A DNA stretch of 64,000 nucleotides from Calliopsis andreniformis (taxonomy: Eukaryota > Arthropoda > Insecta > Hymenoptera > Andrenidae): the NCBI RefSeq assembly GCF_051401765.1, contig NW_027480440.1, positions 4,278,001-4,342,000 of the forward strand, given 5' to 3'. Under the pieces are notes generated by a model that made no database searches, was not told the DNA's origin, and was given only the letters and a program-made list of their open reading frames with translations. This document shows positions 26,386-38,400 of this stretch, one piece after another; position 1 is the stretch's first letter, and each line of letters begins with the position of its first letter. A program made the translations under genes and the position numbers.

Positions 26386-26938
26386 ACCCTCAATCCTCAA
26401 TGTTCAATCCTCAATACCCAATCCTCAATCTTCAATCCTCAATCCTCGATCCTCAATCCTCAACCCTCAATCCTCAATGTTCAGTCCTCAATACCGAATC
26501 CTCAATCTTCAATCCTCAATCCTCAATCTTCAATCCTCAATCTTAATCTCCGATCCTCAATACTCAAACTTCAATCCTCAATCCTCAATCCTCAATCCTC
26601 AATCCTCAATCTTCAATCCTCAATACTCAATCTTCAATCCTCAATCCTCAATCCTCAATCCTCAATCCTCAATCCCCAATCTTCAATCCTCAATACTCAA
26701 CCTGCGATCCTCAATCCTCAGTCCTCACTCCTCAATCCTCAATACCGAATCCTCAATCTTCAATCCTAAATCCTCAATCCTCAACTCTCAATCCTCAATC
26801 CTCAATCCTCAGACTTCAAACATCAATACTCAACCCTCAGTCCTCGTCCTCAATCGACAACCCTCAATCCTCAATCCTCAACCCTCAACCCTCAATCCTC
26901 AATGTTCAATCCTCAATACCCAATCCTCAATCTTCAAT
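25921..26938. repeat. 509-base tandem duplication (two units)
   Basis: Two adjacent units repeat at 509 bases, for example the ATGTTCAGTCC string at 25968 and 26477. The period is 73 x 7 minus 2. Each unit contains exactly two 6-mers, TTAATC and CTCGTC, so the period is fully explained. I noticed one base difference (CTGCAATC near 26192, CTGCGATC near 26701). The homologous segment near 32.9-33.3 kb has only one unit, so this duplication is specific to this copy. Confidence 0.87.
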
Positions 26939-27089
26939 CCTCAATCCTCAATCCTCAGTCCTCAATCCTCAATCCTCAATCCTCCCACCTTCAATCATCA
27001 ATACTCAATCGTCAATCCTCAATCGTCAATCCTCAATGCTCAATCCTCAATCCTTAATATTCAACACTCAACCCTCAACCATCAATCCT

Positions 27090-28131
27090 CAATACTCAAA
27101 AGTCAATAGAATATCCTTAATTATCAGGATTCTATACTCATACCTCAACCCTCAACCCTCAGCCCTCATACTCAATCCTCAATCCACAATCCTCAAACCT
27201 AAATCCTCAACCGTCAGTCCTCGTCCTCAATCCTCAACACTCAATCCTCAATCCTCCCACATTCAATCATCAATACTCAATCGTCAATCCTGAATCGTCA
27301 ATCCTCAATGCTCAATCCTCAATCCTTAATATTCAACACTCAACCCTCAACCATCAATCCTCAATACTCATTCATCAATCCTCAATTCTCAACACTCAAT
27401 ATAATATCCTGACTTCTCATGGTTCAATACTCAATCCACAATATTCAGTAACCAAATATCAATCCTCAAACATCAATACTCAACACTCAATCCTCAACAC
27501 TCAGTCCCCTCTCCTCAATCCTCCATCCTCAGTCCTCAAACCTCAAACCTGTATCCTCAATCGTGAATCCTCAATCTTCAGTCCTCAGTCCTCAACAATC
27601 AGTTGTCAATTCTCAATCCTCAATAGAATATCATCAATTCACAGTTTTCAATACTCAATACTCAATCTGCAATCTTCAAATCTCTATCCACAAACATCAA
27701 TTCTCATCATTCAACCCTCATCACTCAGTCCCCAATCCTCAATCTTCAATCCTCAATCCTCAATCCTCAATCCTCGATCGTCAATCTTCAATCCTCAATA
27801 CTCAATCTTCAATCCTCCATCCTCATTCCTCAATCCTCAATCCTCAATCCTCAATCGCCAGGCTTCAATCCTCAATACTCAACCTTCATTCCTCAATCCT
27901 CAATCCTCATTCCTCAATCCTCATTCTTCAATCCTCAATACCCAGTCCTCAATCTTCAATCCTCAATCCTCAATCCTCAACTCTCAATCCTCAATCCTCA
28001 GTCCTCAGTCCTCAAACCTCAATCCTCAACCCTCGGCCCTCATCCTCAATCCTCAACCCTCAGCCCTCATCCTCAATCCTCAATCCTCAATCTTCATTCT
28101 TCAATCCTCAATCCTCAAGCCTCAATCCTCA
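27090..28131. repeat. Period near 7.3 kb, first copy (block 3)
   Basis: This segment matches about 34384-35425 at an offset of 7,294. Modules B (27109 to 34403), C (27402 to 34696) and A (27626 to 34920) all agree. A rare CTCGGCC variant is shared (near 28033 and 35327), which supports common descent of these two copies. The match stops after CTCAAGC-CTCAATC near 28131. Confidence 0.82.
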
Positions 28132-29106
28132 ATCCTCAATCCTCAGTCCTTGAACCTCAATCCTGAATCGTCAATCCTGAATCCTCAATCTTCAGACCTC
28201 AGACCTCAACAGTCAGACGTCAATCCTCAATCCTCAATAGAACATCATCAATTCACAGTTTTCATTACTAAATACTCAATCTGCAATCTTCAAATCTCTA
28301 TCCACAAACATCAATTCTCATCACTCAACCCTCTCTACTCAGTCCCCAATCCTCAATATTCAATCCTCAATCCTCAATCTTCAATCCACAATCCTCAGCC
28401 TTCAATCCTCAATACTCAATCTTAAATGCTCATTCCTTAATCCTCAATCCTCAGTTCTCGATCCTCAATCGTCAACCATCATTCTTCAATACTCAATCTT
28501 CAATCCTCAGCCCTCATCCTCAATCCTCAATCCTCAATCCTCAATCCTCAATCCTCAATCTTGAATCCTCAATACTCAATCTTCAATCCTAAATCCTCAG
28601 TCCGCAATCTTCAATCCTCAATGCTCAATCCTCAATCCTCAGTCCTCAGTCCTCAATCCTCAACCCTCAATCCTCAAACCTCAATCCTCAATCCTCAATA
28701 CTCAATCTTCAATCCTCAATCCTCAATCCTCTGTCCTCAATCTTCAATCCTCAATGCTCAATCCTCAATCCTGAATCCTCAGTCCTCAATCCTCAATCCT
28801 CAATCCTCGAACCTCAATCCTCAATCCTCAAACCTCAATCCTCAATCTTCAATCCTCAATACTCAATCTTCAATCCTCAATCCTCAATCCTCAATCCTCA
28901 ATCCTCAATCCTCAATCCAAAATCTTCAATCCTCAATACTCAATCTGCAATCCTCAATACCCAATCCTCAATCTTCAATCCTCAATCCTCAATCCTCAAT
29001 CCTCAATCCTCAATCCTCAATCCTCAATCCTCAGTCCTCAAACCTCAGTCCTGAATCCTCAATCCTGAATCCTCAATCTTCAGCCCTCAGTCCTCAACAA
29101 TCAGTT
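28132..29106. repeat. Heptamer block with an AGAACATC-type module A
   Basis: Module A starts at 28240 as GAACATC, followed by TTCATTA instead of TTCAATA. Its first 300 bases match 3792-4067 at an offset of 24,358, and the block before it does too (27563 against 3205). The remainder is a run of plain CTCAATC units with CTCGAAC and CTCTGTC variants. No other sequence type is visible. Confidence 0.78.
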
Positions 29107-31200
29107 GTGAATCCTCAATCCTCAATAGAATATCCTCAATTCACAGGTTTCAATACTCAATACTCAACCTGCAATCTTCAAATCTCTATCCACAAACATC
29201 AATTCTCATCACTCAACACTCAACACTCAGTCCCCAATCCTCAATCTTCAAACCTCAATCCTCAATCCTCAATCCTCAATACTCAACCTTCAATCCTCAA
29301 TCCTCAATCCACGGTCCTCAATCCTCAATCGTCAATCTCCAATCCTGAATACTCAATCTTAAATCCTCAATCCTCAATCCTCAATCCTCAATCCTTAATC
29401 CTCATTCTTCAATCCTCAATACCCAATCCTCAATCTTAAATCCTCAATTATCAATCCTCAATTCGCGACACTCAATCCTAAGTCCTCAGTCCTCAAACCT
29501 CAATCCTGAATCGTCAATCCTGCATCCTCAATCTTCAGCCCTCAGTCCTCAACAATCAGTTGTCAATCCTCAATCCCCAATAGAATATCCTCAATTCACA
29601 GTTTTCAATAGTCAATAATCAATCTGCAATCTTCAAATCTCTATCCACAAACATCAACTCTCATCACTCAACCCTGAACCCTCAGCCCTCATTCTCAATC
29701 CTCAATCCACAATCGTCAAACCTAAATCCTCAACCGTCAGTCCTCGTCCTCAATCCTCAACACTCAATCCTCAATCCTCCCATCTTCAATCACCAATACT
29801 CAATCGTCAATCCTCAATCGTCAATCCTCAATGCTCAATCCTCAATCCTCAATATTCAACACTCAACACTCAACCATCAATCCTCAATACTCAATCCTCA
29901 ATCCTCAATCCTCAATACTCAACCATCAATCCTCAATCCTCAAAAGTCAATAGAATATCCTTAATTATCAGGATTCTATACTCATACCTCAACCCTCAAC
30001 CCATAGCCCTCATTCTCAATCCTCAATCCACAATCCTCAAACCTAAATACTCAACCGTCAGTCCTCGTCCTCAATCCTCAACACTCAATCCTCAATCCTC
30101 CCATCTTCAATCATCAATACTCAACACTCAATCCTCAACCATCAATCCTCAATACTCAATCATAAATGCTCAATTCTCAACACTCAATATAATATCCTGA
30201 CTTCTCATGGTTCAATACTCAATCCACAATATTCAGTAATCAAATATCAATCCTCAAACATCAATACTCAACACTCAATCCTCAACACTCAGTCCCCTCT
30301 CCTCAATCCTCCATCCTCAGTCCTCAAACCTCAAACCTGTATCCTCAATCGTGAGTCCTCAATCTTCAGTCCTCAGTCCTCAACAATCAGTCGTCAATTC
30401 TCAATCCTCAATAGAATATCATCAATTCACAGTTTTCAATACTCAATACTCAATCTGCAATCTTCAAATCTCTATCCACAAACATCAATTCTCATCATTC
30501 AACCCTCATCACTCAGTCCCCAATCCTCAATCTTCAATCCTCAATCCTCAATCCTCAATCCTCGATCGTCAATCTTCAATCCTCAATACTCAATCTTCAA
30601 TCCTCCATCCTCATTCCTCAATCCTCAATACTCAATCCTCAATCGCCAGGCTTCAATCCTCAATACTCAACCTTCATTCCTCAATTCTCAATCCTCATTC
30701 CTCAATCCCCATTCTTCAATCCTCAATACCCAATCCTCAATCTTCAATCCTCAATCCTCAATCCTCAACTCTCAATCCTCAATCCTCAGTCCTCAGTCCT
30801 CAAACCTCAATCCTCAACCCTCAGCCCTCATCCTCAATCCTCTACCCTCAGCCCTCAACCTCAATCCTCAATCCTCAATCTTCATTCTTCAATCCTCAAT
30901 CCTCAAGCCTCAATCCTCAATCCTCAATCCTCAGTCCTCGAACCTCAATCCTGAATCGTCAATCCTGAATCCTCAATCTTCAGACCTCAGACCTCAACAG
31001 TCAGACGTCAATCCTCAATCCTCAATAGAATATCATCAATTCACAGTTTTCAATACTCAATACTCAATCTGCAATCATCAAATCTCTATCCACAAACATC
31101 AGTTCTCATCACTGAACCCTCAACACTCAGTCCCCAATCCTCAATCTTCAATCCTCAATCCTCAATCCTCAATCCTCAATCCTCAATCTTCAATCCTCAA
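29107..31200. repeat. Period near 7.3 kb, second copy (block 1)
   Basis: This is the partner of 21770-23890. Module A occurs at 29128, 29583, 30414 and 31028, module B at 29953 and module C at 30190. A deletion of 21 bases (three heptamers) relative to the first copy lies just after the first module A. Confidence 0.82.
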
Positions 31201-33315
31201 TACTCAATCTTCAATCCTCAATCCTCAATCCACAATCCTCAATCCTCACTCTTCAATCCACAATACCCAATCCTCAATCTTCAATTCTCAATCTTCAATC
31301 CTCAATCCTCAATCCTCAATCCTCAATCCTCAATCTTCAATCCTCAATACTCAATCTTCAATCCTCAATCCTCAATCCACAATCCTCAATCCTCACCCTT
31401 CAATCCACAATACCCAATCCTCAATCTTCAATCCTCAATCCTCAATCCTCAATTCTCAATCCTCAATCCTCAGTCCTCAGTCCTCAAACCTCAATCCTCA
31501 ACTCTCAGCCCTCATCTTCAATCCTCAATCGACAATCCGCAATCCTCAATCTTCAATCCTCAATCCTCAGTCCTCAATCCTCAATATTCAATCCTCAATC
31601 CTCAATCCTCAATCCACAATCCTCAGCCTTCAATCCTCAATACTCTATCTTCAATGCTCATTCCCAATCCTCAATCCTCAGTTCTCGATCCTCTATCGTC
31701 AACCTTCATTCCTCAATTCTCAATCTTCAATCCTCAGTCCTCAACCCTCATTCTTCAATCCTTAATACCCAATCCTCAATCTTCAATCCTCAATCCTCAA
31801 TCCTCAATTCTCAATCCTCAATCCTCAGTCCTCAGCCCTCAAACCTCAATCCTCAACCCTCAGCCCTCATCCTCAATCCTCAATCCTCAATCCTCAATCC
31901 TCAATCTTCAATCCTCAATACTCAATATTCAATCCTCAATCCTCAGTCCTCAATCTTCAATCCTCAATGCTCAATCCTCAATCCTCAATCCTCAGTCCTC
32001 AATCCTCAATCCTCAATCCTCAAACCTCAATCCTCAATCCTCAATCCTCAATACTCAATCCTCAATCCTCAATCCTCAATCCTCAATCTTCAATCCTCAA
32101 TCCTGAACCCTCGATCCTCAATCCTCCATCCTCAATAAAATATCCCCAATTCTCAGTATTCAATACTCAATCAGCAACCTTCATACCTCTATCTACAAAC
32201 AACAATACTGGACCCACAATCCTCAACCCTCATTCCTCAATCTTCAATCCTCAGTCCTCAATCCTCAGTCCTCAAACCTCTGTCCTCAATTATCAAACCA
32301 CAATCCTCAACCCGCAGTCCTCAATCCTCAATCCCCAATCCTCAATCCTCAAACCTCAATTCTCAAACCTCAATCCTCAATCCTCAATACTCAATCTTCA
32401 ATCCTCAATCCTCAGTCCTCAATCTTCAATCCTCAATGCTCAATCCTCAACCCTCAATCCTCAGTCCTCAATCCTCAATCCTCAATCCTCAAACCTCAAT
32501 CCTCAATCCTCAAACCTCAATCCTCAATCTTCAATCCTCAATACTCAGTATTCAATCCTCAATCCTCAATCCTCGAACCTCAATCCTGAATCCTCAAACC
32601 TCAATCCTCAATCTTCAATCCTCAATACTCAATCTTCAATCTTCAATCCTCAATCCTCAATCCTCAGTCCTCAATCTTCAATCCTCAATGCTCAATCCTC
32701 AATCCTCAATCCTCAGTCCTCAATCCTCAATCCTCAATCCTCGAACCTCAATCCTGAATCCTCAAACCTCAATCCTCAATCTTCAATCCTCAATACTCAA
32801 TCTTCAATCCTCAATCCTCAATCCTCAATCCTCAATCCTCAATCCTCAATCCAAAATCTTCAATGCTCAATCCTCGATCCTCAATCCTCAACCCTCAATC
32901 CTCAATGTTCAGTCCTCAATACCGAATCCTCAATCTTCAATCCTCAATCCTCAATCTTCAATCCTCAATCTTAATCTCCGATCCTCAATACTCAAACTTC
33001 AATCCTCAATCCTCAATCCTCAATCCTCAATCCTCAATCTTCAATCCTCAATACTCAATCTTCAATCCTCAATCCTCAATCCTCAATCCTCAATCCTCAA
33101 TCCCCAATCTTCAATCCTCAATACTCAACCTGCAATCCTCAATCCTCAGTCCTCACTCCTCAATCCTCAATACCGAATCCTCAATCTTCAATCCTAAATC
33201 CTCAATCCTCAACTCTCAATCCTCAATCCTCAATCCTCAGACTTCAAACATCAATACTCAACCCTCAGTCCTCGTCCTCAATCGACAACCCTCAATCCTC
33301 AATCCTCAACCCTCA
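31201..33315. repeat. Short filler block and period near 7.3 kb, second copy (block 2)
   Basis: Bases 31201 to about 31600 are CTCAATC and TTCAATC units with CCACAATC variants and no close partner that I could place. From about 31600 the sequence matches 24640-26385, with module D at 32138. The 509-base unit is present once here but twice in the first copy. Confidence 0.78.
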
Positions 33316-34383
33316 ATCCTCAATCCTCAATCCTCAATCCTCACTCCTCGACTCTCAACCTTGAATCCTCAATACTCAGTCCTCAGTCCTTAAACCTCAA
33401 TCCAGAATCCTCAATCCTGAATCCTCAATCTTCAGACCTCAGACCTCAACAATCAGACGTCAATCCTCAATCCTCAATAGAATATCATCAATTCACAGTC
33501 TTCAATACTCAGTACTCTATCTGCAATCTTCAAATCTCTATCCACAAACATCAATTCTCATCACTCAACCCTCAACACTCAGTCCCCAATCCTCAATATT
33601 CAAACCTCAATCCTCAATCCTCCATCCTCAATCCTCAATCTTCAATCCTCAATACTCAACCTTCAATCCTCAATCCTCAATCCACGGTCCTCAATCCTCA
33701 ATCGTCAATCTCCAATCCTGAATACTCAATCTTAAATCCTCAATCCTCGATCCTCGATCCTCAATCCTCAATCCTCAATCCTCATTCTTCAATCCTCAAT
33801 ACCCAATCCTCAATCTTAAATCCTCTATTAACAATCCTCAATTCGCGACACTCAATCCTAAGTCCTCAGTCCTCAAACCTCAATTCTGAATCCTCAATCC
33901 TGCATCCTCAATCTTTAGCCCTCAGTCCTCAACAATCAGTTGTCAATCCTGAATCCCCAATAGAATATCCTCAATTCACAGTTTTCAATAGTCAATACTC
34001 AATCTGCAATCTTCAAATCCCTATCCACAAACATCAACTCTCATCACTCAACCCTGAACCCTCAGCCCTCATTCTCAATCCTCAATCCACAGTCGTCAAA
34101 CCTAAATCCTCAACCGTCAGTCCTCGTCCTCAATCCTCAACACTCAATCCTCAATCCTCCCATCTTCAATCACCAATACTCAATCGTCAATCCTCAATCG
34201 TCAATCCTCAATGCTCAATCCTCAACCCTCAATATTCAACACTCAACACTCAACCATCAATCCTCAATACTCAATCATCAATCCTCAATCCTCAATCATC
34301 AATCCTCAATCATCAATCCTCAATCTTCAATACTCAATCCTCAATCCTCAATCCTCAATCCTCAATACTCAACCATCAATCCT
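33316..34383. repeat. Heptamer block with module A at 33480 and 33963
   Basis: The first part (about 33340-33590) shares rare variants CCAGAATC and CTCTATC-TGCAATC with 36200-36450 at an offset of 2,858. The rest follows the same order as 8274-9060 and 17190-17980, including the CGCGACA marker at 33844. This shows exchange between blocks that are otherwise tens of kilobases apart. Confidence 0.75.
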
Positions 34384-35425
34384 CAATCCTCAAAAGACAA
34401 TAGAATATCCTTAATTATCAGGATTCTATACTCATACCTCAACCCTCAACCCTCAGCCCTCATACTCAATCCTCAATCCACAATCCTCAAACCTAAATCC
34501 TCAACCGTCAGTCCTCGTCCTCAATCCTCAACACTCAATCCTCAATCCTCCCATCTTCAATCATCAATACTCAATCGTCAATCCTGAATCGTCAATCCTC
34601 AATGCTCAATCCTCAATCCTCAATATTCAACACTCAACCCTCTACCATCAATCCTCAATACTCATTCATCAATCCTCAATTCTCAACACTCAATATAATA
34701 TCCTGACTTCTCATGGTTCAATACTCAATCCACAATATTCAGTAACCAAATATCAATCCTCAAACATCAATACTCAACACTCAATCCTCAACACTCAGTC
34801 CCCTCTCCTCAATCCTCCATCCTCAGTCCTCAAACCTCAAACCTGTATCCTCAATCGTGAATCCTCAATCTTCAGTCCTCAGTCCTCAACAATCAGTTGT
34901 CAATTCTCAATCCTCAATAGAATATCATCAGTTCACAGTTTTCAATACTCAATACTCAATCTGCAATCTTCAAATCTCTATCCACAAACATCAATTCTCA
35001 TCATTCAACCCTCATCACTCAGTCCCCAATCCTCAATCTTCAATCCTCAATCCTCAATCCTAAATCCTCGATCGTCAATCTTCAATCCTCAATACTCAAT
35101 CTTCAATCCTCCATCCTCATTCCTCAATCCTCAATCCTCAATCCTCAATCGCCAGGCTTCAATCCTCAATACTCAACCTTCATTCCTCAATCCTCAATCC
35201 TCATTCCTCAATCCTCATTCTTCAATCCTCAATACCCAGTCCTCAATCTTCAATCCTCAATCCTCAATCCTCAACTCTCAATCCTCAATCCTCAGTCCTC
35301 AGTCCTCAAACCTCAATCCTCAACCCTCGGCCCTCATCCTCAATCCTCAACCCTCAGCCCTCATCCTCAATCCTCAATCCTCAATCTTCATTCTTCAATC
35401 CTCAATCCTCAAGCCTCAATCCTCA
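34384..35425. repeat. Period near 7.3 kb, second copy (block 3)
   Basis: This is the partner of 27090-28131 at an offset of 7,294. It carries module B at 34403 (leader AAAAGAC rather than AAAAGTC), module C at 34696 and module A at 34920. It ends at the switch from CTCAAGC units to the CTCAGAC-TTCAAAC block near 35425. Confidence 0.82.
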
Positions 35426-38400
35426 GACTTCAAACATCAATACTCAACCCTCAGTCCTCGTCTTCAATCGACAACCCTCAATCATCAATCCTCAACCCTC
35501 AACCCTCAACCCTCAATCCTCAATGTTCAATCCTCAATACCCAATCCTCAATCTTCAATCCTCAATCCTCAATCCTCAGTCCTCAATCCTCAATCCTCAA
35601 TCCTCAATCCCCAGTCCTCAAACCTCAATCCTGAATCCTCAATCCTGAATCCTCAATCTTCAGGCCTCAGTCCTCAACTATCAGTTGTGAATCCTCAATC
35701 CTCAATAGAATATCCTCAATTCACAGGTTTCAATACTCAATACTCAACCTGCAATCTTCAAATCTCTATCCACAAACATCAATCCTCATCACTCAACCCT
35801 CAACACTCAGTCCCCAATCCTCAATATTCAAACCTCAATCCTCAATCCTCAATCCTCAATCCTCAATCTTCAATCCTCAATACTCAACCTTCAATCCTCA
35901 ATCGTCAATCTCCAATCCTGAATACTCAATCTTAAATCCTCAATCCTCAATCCTGAATCCTCAGTCTTCAAACCTCAAACCTGAAACCTCAATCCTGAAT
36001 CCTCAATCTTCAGACCTCAGTCCTCAACAATCAGTTGTCAATTCTCAATCCTCAATAGAATATCATCAATTCACAGTTCTCAATACTCAATACTCAATCT
36101 GCAATCTTCAAATCTCTATCCACAAACATCAATTCTCATCATTCAACCCTCAACACTCAGTCCCCAATCCTCAATCTTCTATCCTCAATCCTCAATCCTC
36201 ACTCCTCGATCCTCAACCTTCAATCCTCAATACTCAGTCCTCAGTCCTTAAACCTCAATCCAGAATCCTCAATCCTGAATCCTCAATCTTCAGACCTCAG
36301 ACCTCAACAATCAGACGTCAATCCTCAATCCTCAATAGAATATCATCAATTAACAGTCTTCAATACTCAGTACTCTATCTGCAATCTTCAAATCTCTATC
36401 CACAAACATCAATTCTCATCACTCAACCCACAACACTCAGTCCCCAATCCTCAATCTTCAATCCTCAATCCTCAAACCTCACTCCTCGATCCTCAACCTT
36501 CAATCCTCAATACTCAGTCCTCAATCCTCAATCCTCAATCCTCAATCCTCAATCCAAAATCTTCAATCCTCAATACTCAATCTGCAATCCTCAATCCTCA
36601 GTCCTCACTCCTCAGTACTCATTCTTCAATCCTCAATACCGAATCCTCAATCTTCAATCCTCAATCCTCAATCCTCAATTCTCAATCCTCAAACCTCAAT
36701 CCTCAGACTTCAGACATCAATACTCAATCCTCAGTCCTCGTCCTCAATCGACAACCCTCAATCCTCAATCCTCATTCTTCAATAATTAATAATCAATCTT
36801 CAATCCTCAATCCTCGATCCTCAATCCTCAACCCTCAATCCTCAATGTTCAGTCCTCAATACCGAATCCTCAATCTTCAATCCTCAATCCTCAATCTTCA
36901 ATCCTCAACCTTAATCTCCAATCCTCAATACTCAAACTTCAATCGTCAATCCTCAATCCTCAATCCTCAATCCTCAATCTTCAATCCTCAATCCTCAATC
37001 CTCAATCCCCAATCTTCAATCCTCAATACTCTATCTGCAATCCTCAATCCTCATTCCTCACTCCTCAAACCTCATTCTTCAATCCTCAATACCGAATCCT
37101 CAATCTTCAATCTTAAATCCTCAATCCTCAACTCTCAATCCTCAATCCTCAATCCTCAGACTTCAAACATCAATACTCAACCCTCAGTCCTCGTCCTCAA
37201 TCGACAACCCTCAATCCTCAATCCTCAATCTTCAATCATTAATATTCAATCTTCAATCCTCAATCCTCAATCCTCAATCCTCAATGTTCAGCCCTCAATA
37301 CCGAATCCTCAATCTTCAATCCTCAATCCTCAATCCTCAATCCTCAATCTTAATCTCCAATCCTCAATACTCAATCCTCAATACTCATTCTTCAATCCTC
37401 AATACCCAATCCTCAATCTTCAATCCTCAATCCTCAATCCTCAATCCTCAATCCTCAATCCCCAATACTCTATCCTCATTCTTCAATCCTCAACACCCAA
37501 TACTCAATCTTCAATCCTCAATCCTCAATCCTCAATTCTCAGACCTCAAACATCAATACTCAACCCTCAGTCCTCGTCCTCAATCCACAACACTCAATCC
37601 TCAATCCTCAATCTTCAATCCTCAATCCTCAATCCTCAATCCTCAATCCTCAGTCCTCAAACCACAATCCTGAATCCTCAATCCTGAATCCTCAATCTTC
37701 AGCCCTCAGTCCTCTACAATCAGTTGTCAATCCTCAATCCTCAATAGAACATCATCAATTCACAGTTTTCATTACTAAATACTCAATCTGCAATCTTCAA
37801 ATCTCTATCCACAAACATCAATTCTCATCACTCAACCCTCACTACTCAGTCCCCAATCCTCAATATTCAATCCTCAATCCTCAATCCTCAATCCACAATC
37901 CTCAGCCTTCAATCCTCAATACTCAATCTTAAATGCTCATTCCTCAATCATCAATCCTCAATTCTCGATTCTCAATAGTCAACCATCATTCCTCTATACT
38001 CAATCTTCAATCCTCAGTCCTCAATCCTCATTCTTCAATCCTCAATACCCAATCTTCAATCTTCAATCTTCAATCCTCAATCCTCAATCCTCAATTCTCA
38101 ATCCTCAATCCTCAGTCCTCAGCCCTCAAACCTCAATCCTCAACCCTCAGCCCTCATCCTCAATCCTCAATCCTCAATCCTCAATCCTCAATCCTCAATC
38201 TTGAATCCTCAATACTCAATCTTCAATCCTAAATCCTGAGTCCTCAATCTTCAATCCTCAATACTCAATCTTCAATCCTAAATCCTCAGTCCTCAATCTT
38301 CAATCCTCAATGCTCAATCCTCAATCCTCAATCCTCAGTCCTCAATCCTCAATCCTCAATCCTCAAACCTCAATCCTCAATCCTCAATACTCAATCTTCA

